Shown: positions 44,989 to 54,334 of the stretch, piece after piece
Position numbering within the stretch: position 1 is the stretch's first letter
How the letters are laid out: every line of letters starts with the position of its first letter
DNA from: Chryseolinea sp. H1M3-3
Lineage (GTDB): Bacteria > Bacteroidota > Bacteroidia > Cytophagales > Cyclobacteriaceae
DNA: 64,000 bases
NCBI RefSeq assembly: GCF_029360725.1
Contig: NZ_JARKMY010000001.1
Location: forward strand, 496,001-560,000
Direction of reading: 5' to 3'
Position numbers and translations under genes: made by a program
The notes under the pieces: model-generated
Told to the model about the DNA's origin: nothing
Database searches by the model: none
Seen by the model: the letters and a program-made list of their open reading frames with translations, nothing else

Positions 44989-46433
44989 TATTTGTCAGCT
45001 TTTATTCTATTTAAAAACACTTCCATGATGACGGAGTATAATTTGTCCTTCATGATCTTATCTTCAATGCCCGCATCTATATTGGGATTGTCGTTGATTT
45101 CTATCACATAGAATTTTCCATCCACTTCCTTCATGTCTACGCCATACAATCCTTGCCCGATCAGTGCTGTCGCTTCCAGGGCAGTGGAAATCAGTTCAGC
45201 TGGTGCCTGGTAAAAGGCTACGCATTCCACGGCACCCTCCTGTTGTTGTTTATCAGAACTCCAGTTCACAATTTGCCAATGTTCCGAAGCCATAAAATAC
45301 TTACAAACAAACAATGGTTTTCCATCCAGTATTCCGACCCGCCAATCGAAGGCAGTAGGCAGAAATTCTTGCGCAATGAGCAACTCAGATTTCTGAAACA
45401 TGGTTCCGCATGCTTGTTTAAATTCCTCTGCATCTTTGATTTTAAAAACGCCTTTACTAAAAGCACCGTCAGGTTGTTTAAGGATGAAAGGATAGGCTAA
45501 CTTCTTTGGCAAATTTTTATAGTTGTCCTTGCTAATGACGTAAGATACCGGTGTAAGAATTTTGTTAGCAGTCAACAATTCATTTAAGTAAATCTTATTC
45601 GTGCATTTTAAAATAGAGTCAGGATCATCAATAACAACCATTCCGAGTGACTGCGCCTTTTTTGCAAACCGGAAGGTGTGATGGTTCACAAAGGTTGTTT
45701 CCCGGATGAACAATGCATCATACTGAATCAATTCATCAAAATCTTCTTTCGTAATGAGTTCAACATAAAACCCGGCCTGATCACCAGCCTTGATAAATTT
45801 TTGCAGGGCTTTCTCGTCAGAGGGAGGATTAGGGTCATCGGGATCGACGAGAATCGCCAGATCATATTTCTTTTTATCAGGTCGGACATCCCGCTTGCGC
45901 TGCAGGTATTTTTCTACCGCCGTTCGAAGTAAAGTCATTTCTTCCTCGGGTACTTCGCCAAAGCTTAGCGGCTTTATGCTTTGTAACACCCATTTACTCC
46001 GTTTAGTAAACGTAACACTGAGAGATGGCGCTGGAATATACTGGAAGAGCTGCTTGGCGAGTTTGTTAAGGTTTTCTTCCTGTGTAATACCAAAGTAGAT
46101 ATCAAATTCAACCTTGTCCTGCGTAACGTTCTTGAATGAATTTTGGATCAGGTCATCAAAATCCTGGAAGTCTTCCCTCAGGATAGAGGGGAACCTGAGA
46201 TCCTGAATGGTAGAAATGCCGGGCAGAACTTTGTGCTTGCGCGCTTCTGCCAACAGCGAAACGTAGTATCCGATACTTTGATATTGGTACGACTTGCACA
46301 GGTTGATCACTTTGATGCCCTTTGTTTCCGGATATGCTTCACCGGAGATGTATTTAGCGGGTGTAATAACTTCTACATCAGCCAGGTTGAACTGCCAGTG
46401 GTCTGGATTCTCAACTATGATTAGCTTTGGCAT
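44988..46433 (-). CDS. RimK-like ATP-grasp ligase with N-terminal RLAN-like extension
   Basis: This 481-aa protein has an alpha/beta N-terminal part (about 1-165) of the type called RLAN (RimK-like ATP-grasp N-terminal) and a linker with a basic stretch (RKRDVRPDKKKYD near 200). The C-terminal ATP-grasp domain (about 275-478) has PFILKQPDGAFSKGV near 310, FLPTAFDWRVGIL near 355 and the metal-binding FYVIEINDNPNID near 441. ATP-grasp ligases join a carboxylate to an amine through an acyl phosphate. It lies between a cysteine peptidase gene (23-base overlap upstream) and the GCS2 ligase gene (one-base overlap downstream), which is the strongest argument for a joint pathway. Confidence 0.9.
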   Translation of the reverse strand: MPKLIIVENPDHWQFNLADVEVITPAKYISGEAYPETKGIKVINLCKSYQYQSIGYYVSLLAEARKHKVLPGISTIQDLRFPSILREDFQDFDDLIQNSFKNVTQDKVEFDIYFGITQEENLNKLAKQLFQYIPAPSLSVTFTKRSKWVLQSIKPLSFGEVPEEEMTLLRTAVEKYLQRKRDVRPDKKKYDLAILVDPDDPNPPSDEKALQKFIKAGDQAGFYVELITKEDFDELIQYDALFIRETTFVNHHTFRFAKKAQSLGMVVIDDPDSILKCTNKIYLNELLTANKILTPVSYVISKDNYKNLPKKLAYPFILKQPDGAFSKGVFKIKDAEEFKQACGTMFQKSELLIAQEFLPTAFDWRVGILDGKPLFVCKYFMASEHWQIVNWSSDKQQQEGAVECVAFYQAPAELISTALEATALIGQGLYGVDMKEVDGKFYVIEINDNPNIDAGIEDKIMKDKLYSVIMEVFLNRIKADK

Positions 46434-47154
46434 TTGCCTTTTTTTCTTTTGGTTCTATAATTAACAAATTCGCGTCATGGGTAACGATGCCAAGCATGAT
46501 ACTATTGATGAGGCGTGCAAAACTTACACTATATACTTTGCCTTGGCCGAGTGGATTCGGTTCATTCGGATCAGTAATATGAACGCATTTCTTTTCTTCG
46601 TCAAACCCCGTGATAACTACAAAGTGTCCCGTAGGTTCTCCCTTTATGCTATCATAAATATCAAATTGGGGGATTTCGCGCGCGGAGCCATACAGGTAAG
46701 TGGCACTTAACCCTGTAACAATAGGAGTCGATTGTTTCAAATATTTTTTAATGAGAGACTCGTCCAATTCTTCGTGAAGCACCTCGCCTCCAAGCTGAAG
46801 AAATTTGATGTAAGCCTGTGAAGCGATCTTTAACTTACGACGTTTGTGCTTAAACTCCATTTGGTCACGAAGAAACTGGATCATCTTCTTGGATGAATGC
46901 TTAAACCATGTTGGATCAAATACGTGTAGGTTATACGTATAGATTCTGGCTTTATAACCTCGCTTCAAGGCATGATTACCCAGCATTACTGCCAGCGTAC
47001 CCCCCAATTTTAATTGTTTCACTTCCTGAATTACTTCTTTCAGCGGAACAACATCCCCATAATAACTATACAACGCCTGCAAACATGTAGGCCCACAGGT
47101 TACATCATCGGGCTGTGCCTGAATATCAAAATCCAGTGCGAGATCCTTCTTCAT
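46411..47154 (-). CDS. C39-like (papain-fold) cysteine peptidase
   Basis: This 247-aa protein carries AQPDDVTCGPTCLQALYSYY at 13-32 with the likely nucleophile Cys20 and a preceding Gln for the oxyanion hole (Gln14 by position). The histidine is in PTGHFVVITGF near 180-190, followed by the aspartate in ITDPNEPNPL. There is no signal peptide, no ABC transporter fusion and no double-glycine leader nearby, so it is not a bacteriocin exporter protease. It probably acts in the cytoplasm on the product of the ligases, or transfers a peptide. Its 3' end overlaps the ATP-grasp gene by 23 bases. Confidence 0.88.
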   Translation of the reverse strand: MKKDLALDFDIQAQPDDVTCGPTCLQALYSYYGDVVPLKEVIQEVKQLKLGGTLAVMLGNHALKRGYKARIYTYNLHVFDPTWFKHSSKKMIQFLRDQMEFKHKRRKLKIASQAYIKFLQLGGEVLHEELDESLIKKYLKQSTPIVTGLSATYLYGSAREIPQFDIYDSIKGEPTGHFVVITGFDEEKKCVHITDPNEPNPLGQGKVYSVSFARLINSIMLGIVTHDANLLIIEPKEKKANAKANHS

Positions 47155-47188
47155 GCGAGGCAGGTGCCCTCCTTCCGTACAATCATTC

Positions 47189-47980
47189 TTATGTTAAAAG
47201 TTTGGTAAGAAATAGGTCTACAATTTCTACCAAAATTAAAACGATAATAATTAACTCCAACAAGCTGCTCTCACGTTGGTTAATAATCTCACGAAAGATG
47301 GAGAGATTGTCTTTAATGATCTTTAAAGTGTATTCAATTTCGCTAAACCGAACCCGCAAATCAAAGTGTTTCATAAATCCCTGGTAGAGTTTGTCAAGAA
47401 ATTCATCATCCCATACCTGGTCGGGCGCATCGAAAATATAAATATTCTCTGCAATGTCGTTTTGAGTGTTTAATGCCCTTCCTAAAAATCGCATCATATT
47501 TTTGCGGCTGATTTTGAGTTTGCCTGTCAATTCCAATTGTGTAGCAAAACTCTTTAATTCTGTCAGCAAGTTTTCCGTCACATCATGATAATGATCTAGT
47601 GCTACGGATTGTCCCAGGATAAACATCGCGATTCTTAAAACTTTATTATCAATTTTATCTAAGATCAATTCGTCAAAGTTAAAGATCATGTCACTTCCCT
47701 CCATAACACGAATCTCGTGGTCATCACGAAGCCATGTGGAAAATGGATTTCGTTGATAGGCCTGAACGGCTTTGACCGCCCACTTCATTTCATCCTCCGA
47801 GTAACCAGCAAAAACAATCACACCATAATTGAAAAAGTACTGATATTTATCTTTACCAAAAACATAAAATAATTCGGAGGATGAATCGGCTTCGGGTTTG
47901 ATATCTAGGAATGCTTTAATGCCTTTTATGTCTAGTTGATTGGCGACCAGGAATGCGGATAGTTTAACCGTTTGTGTCAT
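47189..47980 (-). CDS. RMD1/DUF155 family membrane-anchored protein
   Basis: This 263-aa protein matches the DUF155 (RMD1/Sif2) layout: a mixed alpha/beta N-domain (YVFGKDKYQYFFNYGVIVFAG near 40, a typical family strand), an acidic helical middle with ILGQSVALDHYHD near 120, and a C-terminal membrane helix (about 240-260, LLELIIIVLILVEIVDLFL). Fungal members localise to mitochondria or membranes with unknown activity. Here it is the first gene of the same-strand run, 34 bases before the C39 peptidase gene. This placement may tie the peptide product to the inner membrane; the link is inferred from proximity. Confidence 0.86.
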   Translation of the reverse strand: MTQTVKLSAFLVANQLDIKGIKAFLDIKPEADSSSELFYVFGKDKYQYFFNYGVIVFAGYSEDEMKWAVKAVQAYQRNPFSTWLRDDHEIRVMEGSDMIFNFDELILDKIDNKVLRIAMFILGQSVALDHYHDVTENLLTELKSFATQLELTGKLKISRKNMMRFLGRALNTQNDIAENIYIFDAPDQVWDDEFLDKLYQGFMKHFDLRVRFSEIEYTLKIIKDNLSIFREIINQRESSLLELIIIVLILVEIVDLFLTKLLT

Positions 47981-48108
47981 AAAGCCCGTTTATTAAAGAT
48001 ATGAATTTTAATTCACGCCCAGGTCATTTTAGATTAATGGAAAATGAAGAAATTGGCTGAGCTAACTATTAAAGGTTAACAGAGGTTTGTTTTATTAATC
48101 AAAAACCA

Positions 48109-48870
48109 ATGAAAAAAATAATCACCATACATATCCTACTTTTCTTCGCAATTCAGTCATTCGCATGGGGTCCGACAGGACATCGTGTAACAGGATGGAT
48201 TGCTGAGAAACATATCCATAAGAAAACTCGAAAGGAAATTGAGCGGATATTAAGTGGTCAATCTTTAGCCATGGCCAGTACATGGATGGATGAAATTCGT
48301 TCAGACTCTACTTATAACTACACCAGCGACTGGCATTGGGTTACGATTCCAATAGGTAAGTCATACCAAGAGACCGAAAAAAATTCAAATGGTGATATTA
48401 TTCAGACCATTCAAAGACTGATAGCAGAACTAAAATCCAAGAAACTAAGTACTAAAGCAGAAGCTGAAAATTTAAAAATGTTGATTCATTTAATTGGTGA
48501 TATTCATCAACCCTTACACGTGGGGTTAGGCAATGATCGTGGCGGTAATGATATCAAAGTAAGCTGGTTTCGTTCGGAGAGTAATCTTCATCGTGTATGG
48601 GATAGCGATATGATCGATGACACACGATTAAGCTACACCGAATTGGCAGAGTCCTTAGAGAAACCTGATGGGGTTAGGATTACTTCCTGGCAAAACAGTA
48701 CCGTATTGGATTGGGCAACCGAGAGCATATCCTACCGTGATCAAGTGTATAAATATGGTAATGGAAAATTGGGATACCGGTATTCCTATGAAAATTTACA
48801 CATCGTTAGATACCGCCTTTTACAAGCTGGGATTCGACTGGCTGGTGTATTGAATGACATTTACGGATAA
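48109..48870 (+). CDS. Secreted S1/P1-type nuclease
   Basis: This 253-aa protein has a signal peptide (residues 1-18, ending QSFA) so the mature chain begins with a tryptophan (WGPTGHRVTGWIAEKH), as S1/P1 nucleases need for zinc binding by the N-terminal residue. Further zinc-ligand motifs are HLIGDIHQPLHVG near 127, GGNDIKVSWF and NLHRVWDSDMID near 160. All zinc ligands expected for a three-metal site appear present. It would degrade single-stranded DNA/RNA and release 3'-phosphate outside the cytoplasm, supplying nucleotides and phosphate. There is no operon partner. Confidence 0.95.
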   Translation: MKKIITIHILLFFAIQSFAWGPTGHRVTGWIAEKHIHKKTRKEIERILSGQSLAMASTWMDEIRSDSTYNYTSDWHWVTIPIGKSYQETEKNSNGDIIQTIQRLIAELKSKKLSTKAEAENLKMLIHLIGDIHQPLHVGLGNDRGGNDIKVSWFRSESNLHRVWDSDMIDDTRLSYTELAESLEKPDGVRITSWQNSTVLDWATESISYRDQVYKYGNGKLGYRYSYENLHIVRYRLLQAGIRLAGVLNDIYG

Positions 48871-48928
48871 TATACCTTAGCAAACGGCTCTGAAAGTTTT
48901 GTACGACGGTGAAATTTTCAGAAGGAAT

Positions 48929-51652
48929 CTACTTGACAGGATACTCAAAATGATACGTACCCGATCCCAGCTTTAGCTTTACATCCTGCCCGATCGTACT
49001 CACTTCTTTGATCACTTTTACTTTGCTAATGTCAATGTATCGCTCTGTAATTTTCCTGGATGCGGCGTTTGGCAAAATCACCTGCGCCGATGTATTCACA
49101 GGGATCACCACATCCAGTTTAAATATATCGTCCTCAATAGTCCATGACGATTTTACCTGGCCATAAACTGTTGTGAGCTCAGCGGACGCCCGCGTTAACT
49201 TTCCGCCTGGCTTGGGTGCAATCATTAATTCCTTATATCCTGGCGAGACTTCTTTAAGCCCCGTTATCGTACGATACATCCAATCGCCAATAGCGCCATA
49301 AGCATAGTGATTAAAGGAGTTCATTCCTGGCGTTTGAAAGGTGCTGTCCGTCTTAATACCATCCCACCGTTCCCAGATTGTTGTAGCTCCCATCTTAACG
49401 GGGTATAGCCATGAAGGATATGTTTCTTGCAGCAATAAAGTATAGGCCAAGTCATTATGCCCAAACCTTGTCAGTACTTCGCATAAGTAGGGAGTACCTA
49501 AAAAACCAGTAGTCAGGTGGTTGCCATAGTCCTTGATATTTTGCGCCAACCGATCTGCGGACTGAGCACGCAGGTTCTCGGGTAACATATCAAACTGCAG
49601 TGCTAAGACATAGGCGGTTTGTGTACTGGAAACCAATCGGCCACTGGCAGTCATGTATTCGCGAGCAAAGGCGTCTTTAATTTTCTTCAATGAATTGGTG
49701 TAGTGACTGACATCATCTTTTTTATTGAGGACAGAAGCAGTGTTGATCATTAGCTGGGTCGAATGGGCCCAAAAGCACTGTGCGATCAGATACTTGTCGG
49801 TTACCGCTGCCCGCCCATCGTTATCATCTAGCGGCCGGTAAAAAAGCCAGTCACCAAAATGAAACCCAGTGTTCCACAAATCATTGATAGCAGTTTTTTC
49901 AATGTAGCCAACCCAGGCTTTCATACTTTCATATTGTTGCTCAAGGATTCTTTTATCACCATAAGCCATGTACATATTCCAGGGAATAATCGTTGCGGCA
50001 TCCGCCCAGCCCGCCGAGGCCGACGCGTTTTTTCCCAATACATTTGGGATAACAAATGGCACTCGCCCATCCTCTACCTGATCAGCGCTGAGGTCCTTTA
50101 ACCATTTACCGAAAAAAGCAGCAACATCCATGTTATATGCGGCGGTTCTTGAAAATGCCTGAGCATCACCAGTCCAGCCTAAACGTTCATCGCGTTGAGG
50201 ACAGTCGGTTGGCACATCAACGAAGTTGCCTTTTTGTCCCCATAGGATATTGTGCTGGAGTTGGTTAAGGAGCGCATTGGATGTGGAGAACTTTCCCGTT
50301 GTTTTCATATCCGAATACAACGCTATGGCTATAATATTTTCAGGTTTTAATTCTCCCGGAAAGCCTTTTACACGTACGTACCTGAATCCGAAGAAACTAA
50401 ACCTTGGCTCATAAATCTCCTGGCCTGATCCTTTTAACGTGTACAGGATTTCCTGGTCAGCCGCCCGCAGATTTTCTGTATAAAAGTTTCCATCCTTATC
50501 CAGTACTTCCGCATGATGAATGGTGACTTGTGTTCCCGCACTGCCCGTGACTTTTAAGTTTATCCAACCCACCAGATTTTGGCCAAAATCGACAATAGTT
50601 TCGCCGCTAGCGGTCTTGGATATTTTAACGGGCTTAAAGGTTTCTTGCTTGCGCACGGGTGGCCCGTAAGAAGCCACAAGATTCTTCTTACTTTCAGCCA
50701 AAACTCTTACAGGCTTCCACTCGGTATCATTAAAACCCGCGTGTACCCACTCCGGTATTTCCAGACGGGCGTCATAAGCTTCACCATAATAAATCCCAGA
50801 TTTCGTGATAGCACCTGTCGAACATTTCCAACCCTCGTTGGAAATAACGGACTCTTTTGTACCATCGGAATATATAATTTCTAATTGAAATAGGACCGCG
50901 AGATTCTTGCCATAAATATTTGTGTTATTTTCCCATGCCAGATGCCCCCGATACCAACCATCCCCTAACATCACACCTGCAGCATTGACACCTTGTTTCA
51001 ATAGCGGGGTGACATCATAAGTCTGATACTGAAGCCGCTTGTTATAACTAGTCCAACCGGGTGATAGATATTGATCACCCACCCGCTGTCCGTTGAGATG
51101 CGCTTCGTACAAGCCATGGGCAGTGATGTACAACCTGGCCGAACGGACATTCTTTTTAAGATCAAAATTGCTGCGCAGCATTGGCGAGGGTCTTCCGACA
51201 CTGTCGCCGGGAATATTAGGCTCAATCCAGGAGGCGGTCCAATCATCAGATTTTAACAAACCCATCTCCCAATATTTTATCTCACTCCAACGTGAAACCA
51301 CATTGGTATTATCGGCAATCTTTACTTGCCAGTAATATCGTTGCCGTGAAGTTAACGGTGGCCCTGCATAAGGAACACTTACGGATTGATCAGAAGAAAC
51401 TATTCCGGAATGCCATAGGATATTTTGTCCTTTTGCTAAAGCTGCTTGATCCAGCCCTACTCTGAGCTCATAACTTTTTTGTGTTATAGCCCTTTGACCT
51501 GTAATGAGCTTCCAACTGAATCGTGGGGTCTCGATATCAATTCCTATGGGGTTATCCTGATATTCACACGTCAATTCCTGAACCTGAAGTTTTTGGGCAA
51601 AACTCATGACTGACATTACCAGAAGACTCAATACAAGCGTGGATATTTTCAT
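48929..51652 (-). CDS. Alpha-L-rhamnosidase, GH78
   Basis: This 907-aa protein is counted from the ATG at 51652, opening a signal peptide (MKISTLVLSLLVMSVMSFAQ); an upstream frame to 51676 adds eight residues. The N-terminal Ig-like and Bac_rhamnosid_N beta domains (about 25-350) are followed by the (alpha/alpha)6 catalytic barrel (about 440-800) with the family block DVPTDCPQRDERLGWTGD near 480 and GDWLFYRPLDDND near 610. A C-terminal beta domain (about 800-905) ends YHFEYPVK. It removes terminal rhamnose from rhamnogalacturonan, flavonoid glycosides or bacterial glycans, outside the inner membrane. A perfect 16-base dyad sits 11 bases upstream of its start. Confidence 0.95.
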   Translation of the reverse strand: MKISTLVLSLLVMSVMSFAQKLQVQELTCEYQDNPIGIDIETPRFSWKLITGQRAITQKSYELRVGLDQAALAKGQNILWHSGIVSSDQSVSVPYAGPPLTSRQRYYWQVKIADNTNVVSRWSEIKYWEMGLLKSDDWTASWIEPNIPGDSVGRPSPMLRSNFDLKKNVRSARLYITAHGLYEAHLNGQRVGDQYLSPGWTSYNKRLQYQTYDVTPLLKQGVNAAGVMLGDGWYRGHLAWENNTNIYGKNLAVLFQLEIIYSDGTKESVISNEGWKCSTGAITKSGIYYGEAYDARLEIPEWVHAGFNDTEWKPVRVLAESKKNLVASYGPPVRKQETFKPVKISKTASGETIVDFGQNLVGWINLKVTGSAGTQVTIHHAEVLDKDGNFYTENLRAADQEILYTLKGSGQEIYEPRFSFFGFRYVRVKGFPGELKPENIIAIALYSDMKTTGKFSTSNALLNQLQHNILWGQKGNFVDVPTDCPQRDERLGWTGDAQAFSRTAAYNMDVAAFFGKWLKDLSADQVEDGRVPFVIPNVLGKNASASAGWADAATIIPWNMYMAYGDKRILEQQYESMKAWVGYIEKTAINDLWNTGFHFGDWLFYRPLDDNDGRAAVTDKYLIAQCFWAHSTQLMINTASVLNKKDDVSHYTNSLKKIKDAFAREYMTASGRLVSSTQTAYVLALQFDMLPENLRAQSADRLAQNIKDYGNHLTTGFLGTPYLCEVLTRFGHNDLAYTLLLQETYPSWLYPVKMGATTIWERWDGIKTDSTFQTPGMNSFNHYAYGAIGDWMYRTITGLKEVSPGYKELMIAPKPGGKLTRASAELTTVYGQVKSSWTIEDDIFKLDVVIPVNTSAQVILPNAASRKITERYIDISKVKVIKEVSTIGQDVKLKLGSGTYHFEYPVK

Positions 51653-51662
51653 ACTGAAAGTC

Positions 51663-51678
51663 ATTTGAAAATTCAAAT
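51663..51678 (-). promoter_or_regulatory. Dyad upstream of the GH78 gene
   Basis: ATTTGAAAATTCAAAT is a perfect 7-2-7 inverted repeat placed 11 bases before the rhamnosidase ATG on the minus strand. It could be an operator or a translation-masking hairpin. Confidence 0.4.
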
Positions 51679-51806
51679 TACAAAAGAGAACTCTCTAATC
51701 AACCCTGTACATGCATGTGCTAGCAAATGTAAGCGTAACACAACCCAAGCTAAAAAGCACAAGGTGAATTGGGCGCAGTGCTAAAGGAATTTAAGAAGAT
51801 GAAATG

Positions 51807-52439
51807 CTATTTGAGTTTATTGACTTTTTGGAGTTTTGAATATATCTCCAGGCATACCCAGGCATCTGTGGCTGCGTAATCGATTTGTTTTTCAGTAAGG
51901 GTCGGAGCTTCCCAGTTGGAAGTCTGTGCACTTTTAGAGATGCGGATGCCTAATAAAAGGCCGGCAAGTTTCTTTACACTTTCAACTTGTAGTCCCGATG
52001 ATCTTGCCAAGGTAGAAAGTTCTACAAACGACTCAGGTGTAAACTTATTTACCTTTTGAAGTGATTTGATATCATCATGAATCGCAACACCAGCTTTGAT
52101 GATTTGCCGGTTTTCAAAAATGGAAATGATTTCGTTAGGGAGCCCGGTATGATGAAGGCGGATAAGAAAGACCTTATTTGGTACTGCTAACTGAAGAAGC
52201 GCTACTTTATAAATCTGACCACGTTTAAAGCTCGGTCGTGTTTCAGTATCAAAACCAACGATCTCGTGTTTCTCGATTTCTACCTTAACCTTCTCTAGTT
52301 TTTCAACTTCGGTTATGACGCTCACTTTCCCCTCAAATGTTTTTAGGGGCAGAAGATTCAATTCTTCCGAGCTAATCGAAAATTTATAGCCGTCATCGCT
52401 TTGAGGCATATCCTGTTGCAGTTCGTCTGACAAATTCAT
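51807..52439 (-). CDS. 3'-5' exonuclease of the RNase D/DEDDy family
   Basis: This 210-aa protein is counted from the ATG at 52439. The DEDD exonuclease motifs are visible: Exo I VGFDTETRPSF near 60, Exo II VAIHDDIKSL near 117 and Exo III DYAATDAWVCLEIYSKL near 185, with the tyrosine of DEDDy. It lacks HRDC domains, so it is the short version common in Bacteroidota, probably acting on RNA 3' ends. It stands alone, divergent from the amino acid permease with 101 bases between starts. Confidence 0.93.
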   Translation of the reverse strand: MNLSDELQQDMPQSDDGYKFSISSEELNLLPLKTFEGKVSVITEVEKLEKVKVEIEKHEIVGFDTETRPSFKRGQIYKVALLQLAVPNKVFLIRLHHTGLPNEIISIFENRQIIKAGVAIHDDIKSLQKVNKFTPESFVELSTLARSSGLQVESVKKLAGLLLGIRISKSAQTSNWEAPTLTEKQIDYAATDAWVCLEIYSKLQKVNKLK

Positions 52440-52540
52440 CAAAAAAATCAGGTCTGGACCTGTGTTAAAAAGTAGTGAATCTTTCGGGCCTTTAATTTAA
52501 CTCAAAAAAATAACTATTTTGAGCTCATAAACTCAATTGG

Positions 52541-54205
52541 ATGTTGAAGTCGCTATTCAGAAAGAAACCTCTTTCAACAATATTAGAAGACGCTAAACAA
52601 GGTGTCGATGATGGACATGGCGCTACAAGCCTCAGAAAAATCCTCGGCGTCCGCGACTTAACCTCCATGGGTATCGCTGCAGTTATTGGAGCGGGAATAT
52701 TCTCAACCATTGGTCAGGCAGCGTATAACGGTGGCCCCGGCGTAGTTTTCCTTTTTATCATTACTGCAATTACGTGTGGATTTACAGCCCTTTGTTATGC
52801 AGAATTCGCTTCACGCGTTCCGGTAGCCGGCAGTGCATATACTTATTCATATGTAACCTTTGGCGAACTTGTTGCGTGGATTATAGGCTGGGCACTGATC
52901 CTGGAATATGGTATAGGCAACGTTGTGGTGGCCATTTCCTGGAGCAGTTACTTCGTAAATTTATTGGAAGGCGTCGGCCTTCACATGCCTTCATGGCTGA
53001 CGATCGACCCCACTACGGCACATAAAGAGTTTGTTGCAGCACAATCTGCCGGAGCTCCGACAGCGGGCTTAACCTGGGCAGTGGCACCCGTCATCGCAGG
53101 ATACCGGTTTATTTGTAACGTTCCTGCTTTTCTAATTATCGTGTTCATTACTGCATTGGCATACATTGGTATCAAGGAAAGTCGAAGCAGCGCAAATTTT
53201 ATGGTAGGCCTTAAACTGGTTGTACTTGCAATCATTGTTGTTATTGGCGTATTCTATATTGATACAGATAATTGGACACCGTTTTTACCGAATGGGTTTA
53301 CGGGGGTGCTTAAAGGAGTTTCAGCCGTATTTTTCGCGTACATAGGATTCGATGCAATATCCACCACAGCTGAAGAGTGCGCGAATCCACAGCGCGACTT
53401 GCCTCGCGGCATGATCTATTCTTTAATTATATGCACGCTTATTTATGTAATTGTCACCCTGGTGATCACAGGTATGGTGAGCTACGCAGAATTCAATAAT
53501 GTAGCCGATCCGTTAGCTTATGTCTTTGAAAAAATTGATCTAAGCAAAGTAGGTTTTTTTATTTCCGTTAGCGCAGTCGTTGCAGCCACCAGTGTGTTAC
53601 TGGTTTTTCAAATAGGCCAGCCGCGAATTTGGATGAGCATGAGCCGCGATGGTTTAATGCCAAAACGTTTTGGAAAAATTCATCCCCGATTTCATACCCC
53701 CGGGTTTTCCACCATTGTGACAGGGATAATTGTGGCGATACCCTCGCTATTCATTGAAAGTACAATCATGACTGACTTAACCAGCATTGGAACATTGTTC
53801 GCATTTGTGCTCGTTTGTGGAGGTGTATTGCTGTTGCCCTTGAAAGAAAAGTCGCCGGAAAAAAAATTTAATCTGCCTTATATCAACGGCCAGTGGATTG
53901 TAATGCTGTTGTTTTCTATTTTCGTTTTTACTTTTAGAAGCCGGCTTGGAGATGCAATTACAAACCTGGCGGATGACACTCAGGATCAAATACTGTTCGT
54001 GTTATTTGTGATCATGTTTGCCACTATTAGCATCTTTTCGTTTACAAAAAAATTATCGCTCATTCCGGTCCTTGGAATGATTTGTTGTCTCTACCTGATG
54101 ATTGAAATTCCCACCAGCAGTTGGATCGTATTTTTCGGGTGGATGGCATTCGGGTTAGTGTTTTATTTCTTGTACGGGTATTGGAAAAGCAAACTCGCAA
54201 AATAA
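52541..54205 (+). CDS. APC-family amino acid permease
   Basis: This 554-aa protein has at least twelve membrane helices. The first contains GIAAVIGAGIFSTIGQAAYNGGPG near residues 45-70, the APC helix 1 break where the substrate amine binds. SAVFFAYIGFDAISTTAEECANP near 265 is the helix 6 region of cationic amino acid transporters (CAT/YfnA group). It imports amino acids with a cation gradient. Its exact substrate cannot be told from sequence. It resembles the bacterial YfnA/GkApcT branch rather than the glutamate/GABA antiporters. Confidence 0.93.
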   Translation: MLKSLFRKKPLSTILEDAKQGVDDGHGATSLRKILGVRDLTSMGIAAVIGAGIFSTIGQAAYNGGPGVVFLFIITAITCGFTALCYAEFASRVPVAGSAYTYSYVTFGELVAWIIGWALILEYGIGNVVVAISWSSYFVNLLEGVGLHMPSWLTIDPTTAHKEFVAAQSAGAPTAGLTWAVAPVIAGYRFICNVPAFLIIVFITALAYIGIKESRSSANFMVGLKLVVLAIIVVIGVFYIDTDNWTPFLPNGFTGVLKGVSAVFFAYIGFDAISTTAEECANPQRDLPRGMIYSLIICTLIYVIVTLVITGMVSYAEFNNVADPLAYVFEKIDLSKVGFFISVSAVVAATSVLLVFQIGQPRIWMSMSRDGLMPKRFGKIHPRFHTPGFSTIVTGIIVAIPSLFIESTIMTDLTSIGTLFAFVLVCGGVLLLPLKEKSPEKKFNLPYINGQWIVMLLFSIFVFTFRSRLGDAITNLADDTQDQILFVLFVIMFATISIFSFTKKLSLIPVLGMICCLYLMIEIPTSSWIVFFGWMAFGLVFYFLYGYWKSKLAK

Positions 54206-54334
54206 AAGGTCTAAGTTCACCTGTTTTTATTGCTGCTCGGTTTGAGTTATGTTCGCCATAATGTGCGCAGATGCGCTGGTTGCTCGATAAAAATTTTCAT
54301 CGGAATCTAGGTGGACATCTTTCTCCTTTTACGG

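Noticed and set aside
46411-47154. C39-like gene as a bacteriocin exporter peptidase
   Set aside because: No ABC transporter domain, no membrane segment and no double-glycine precursor nearby.
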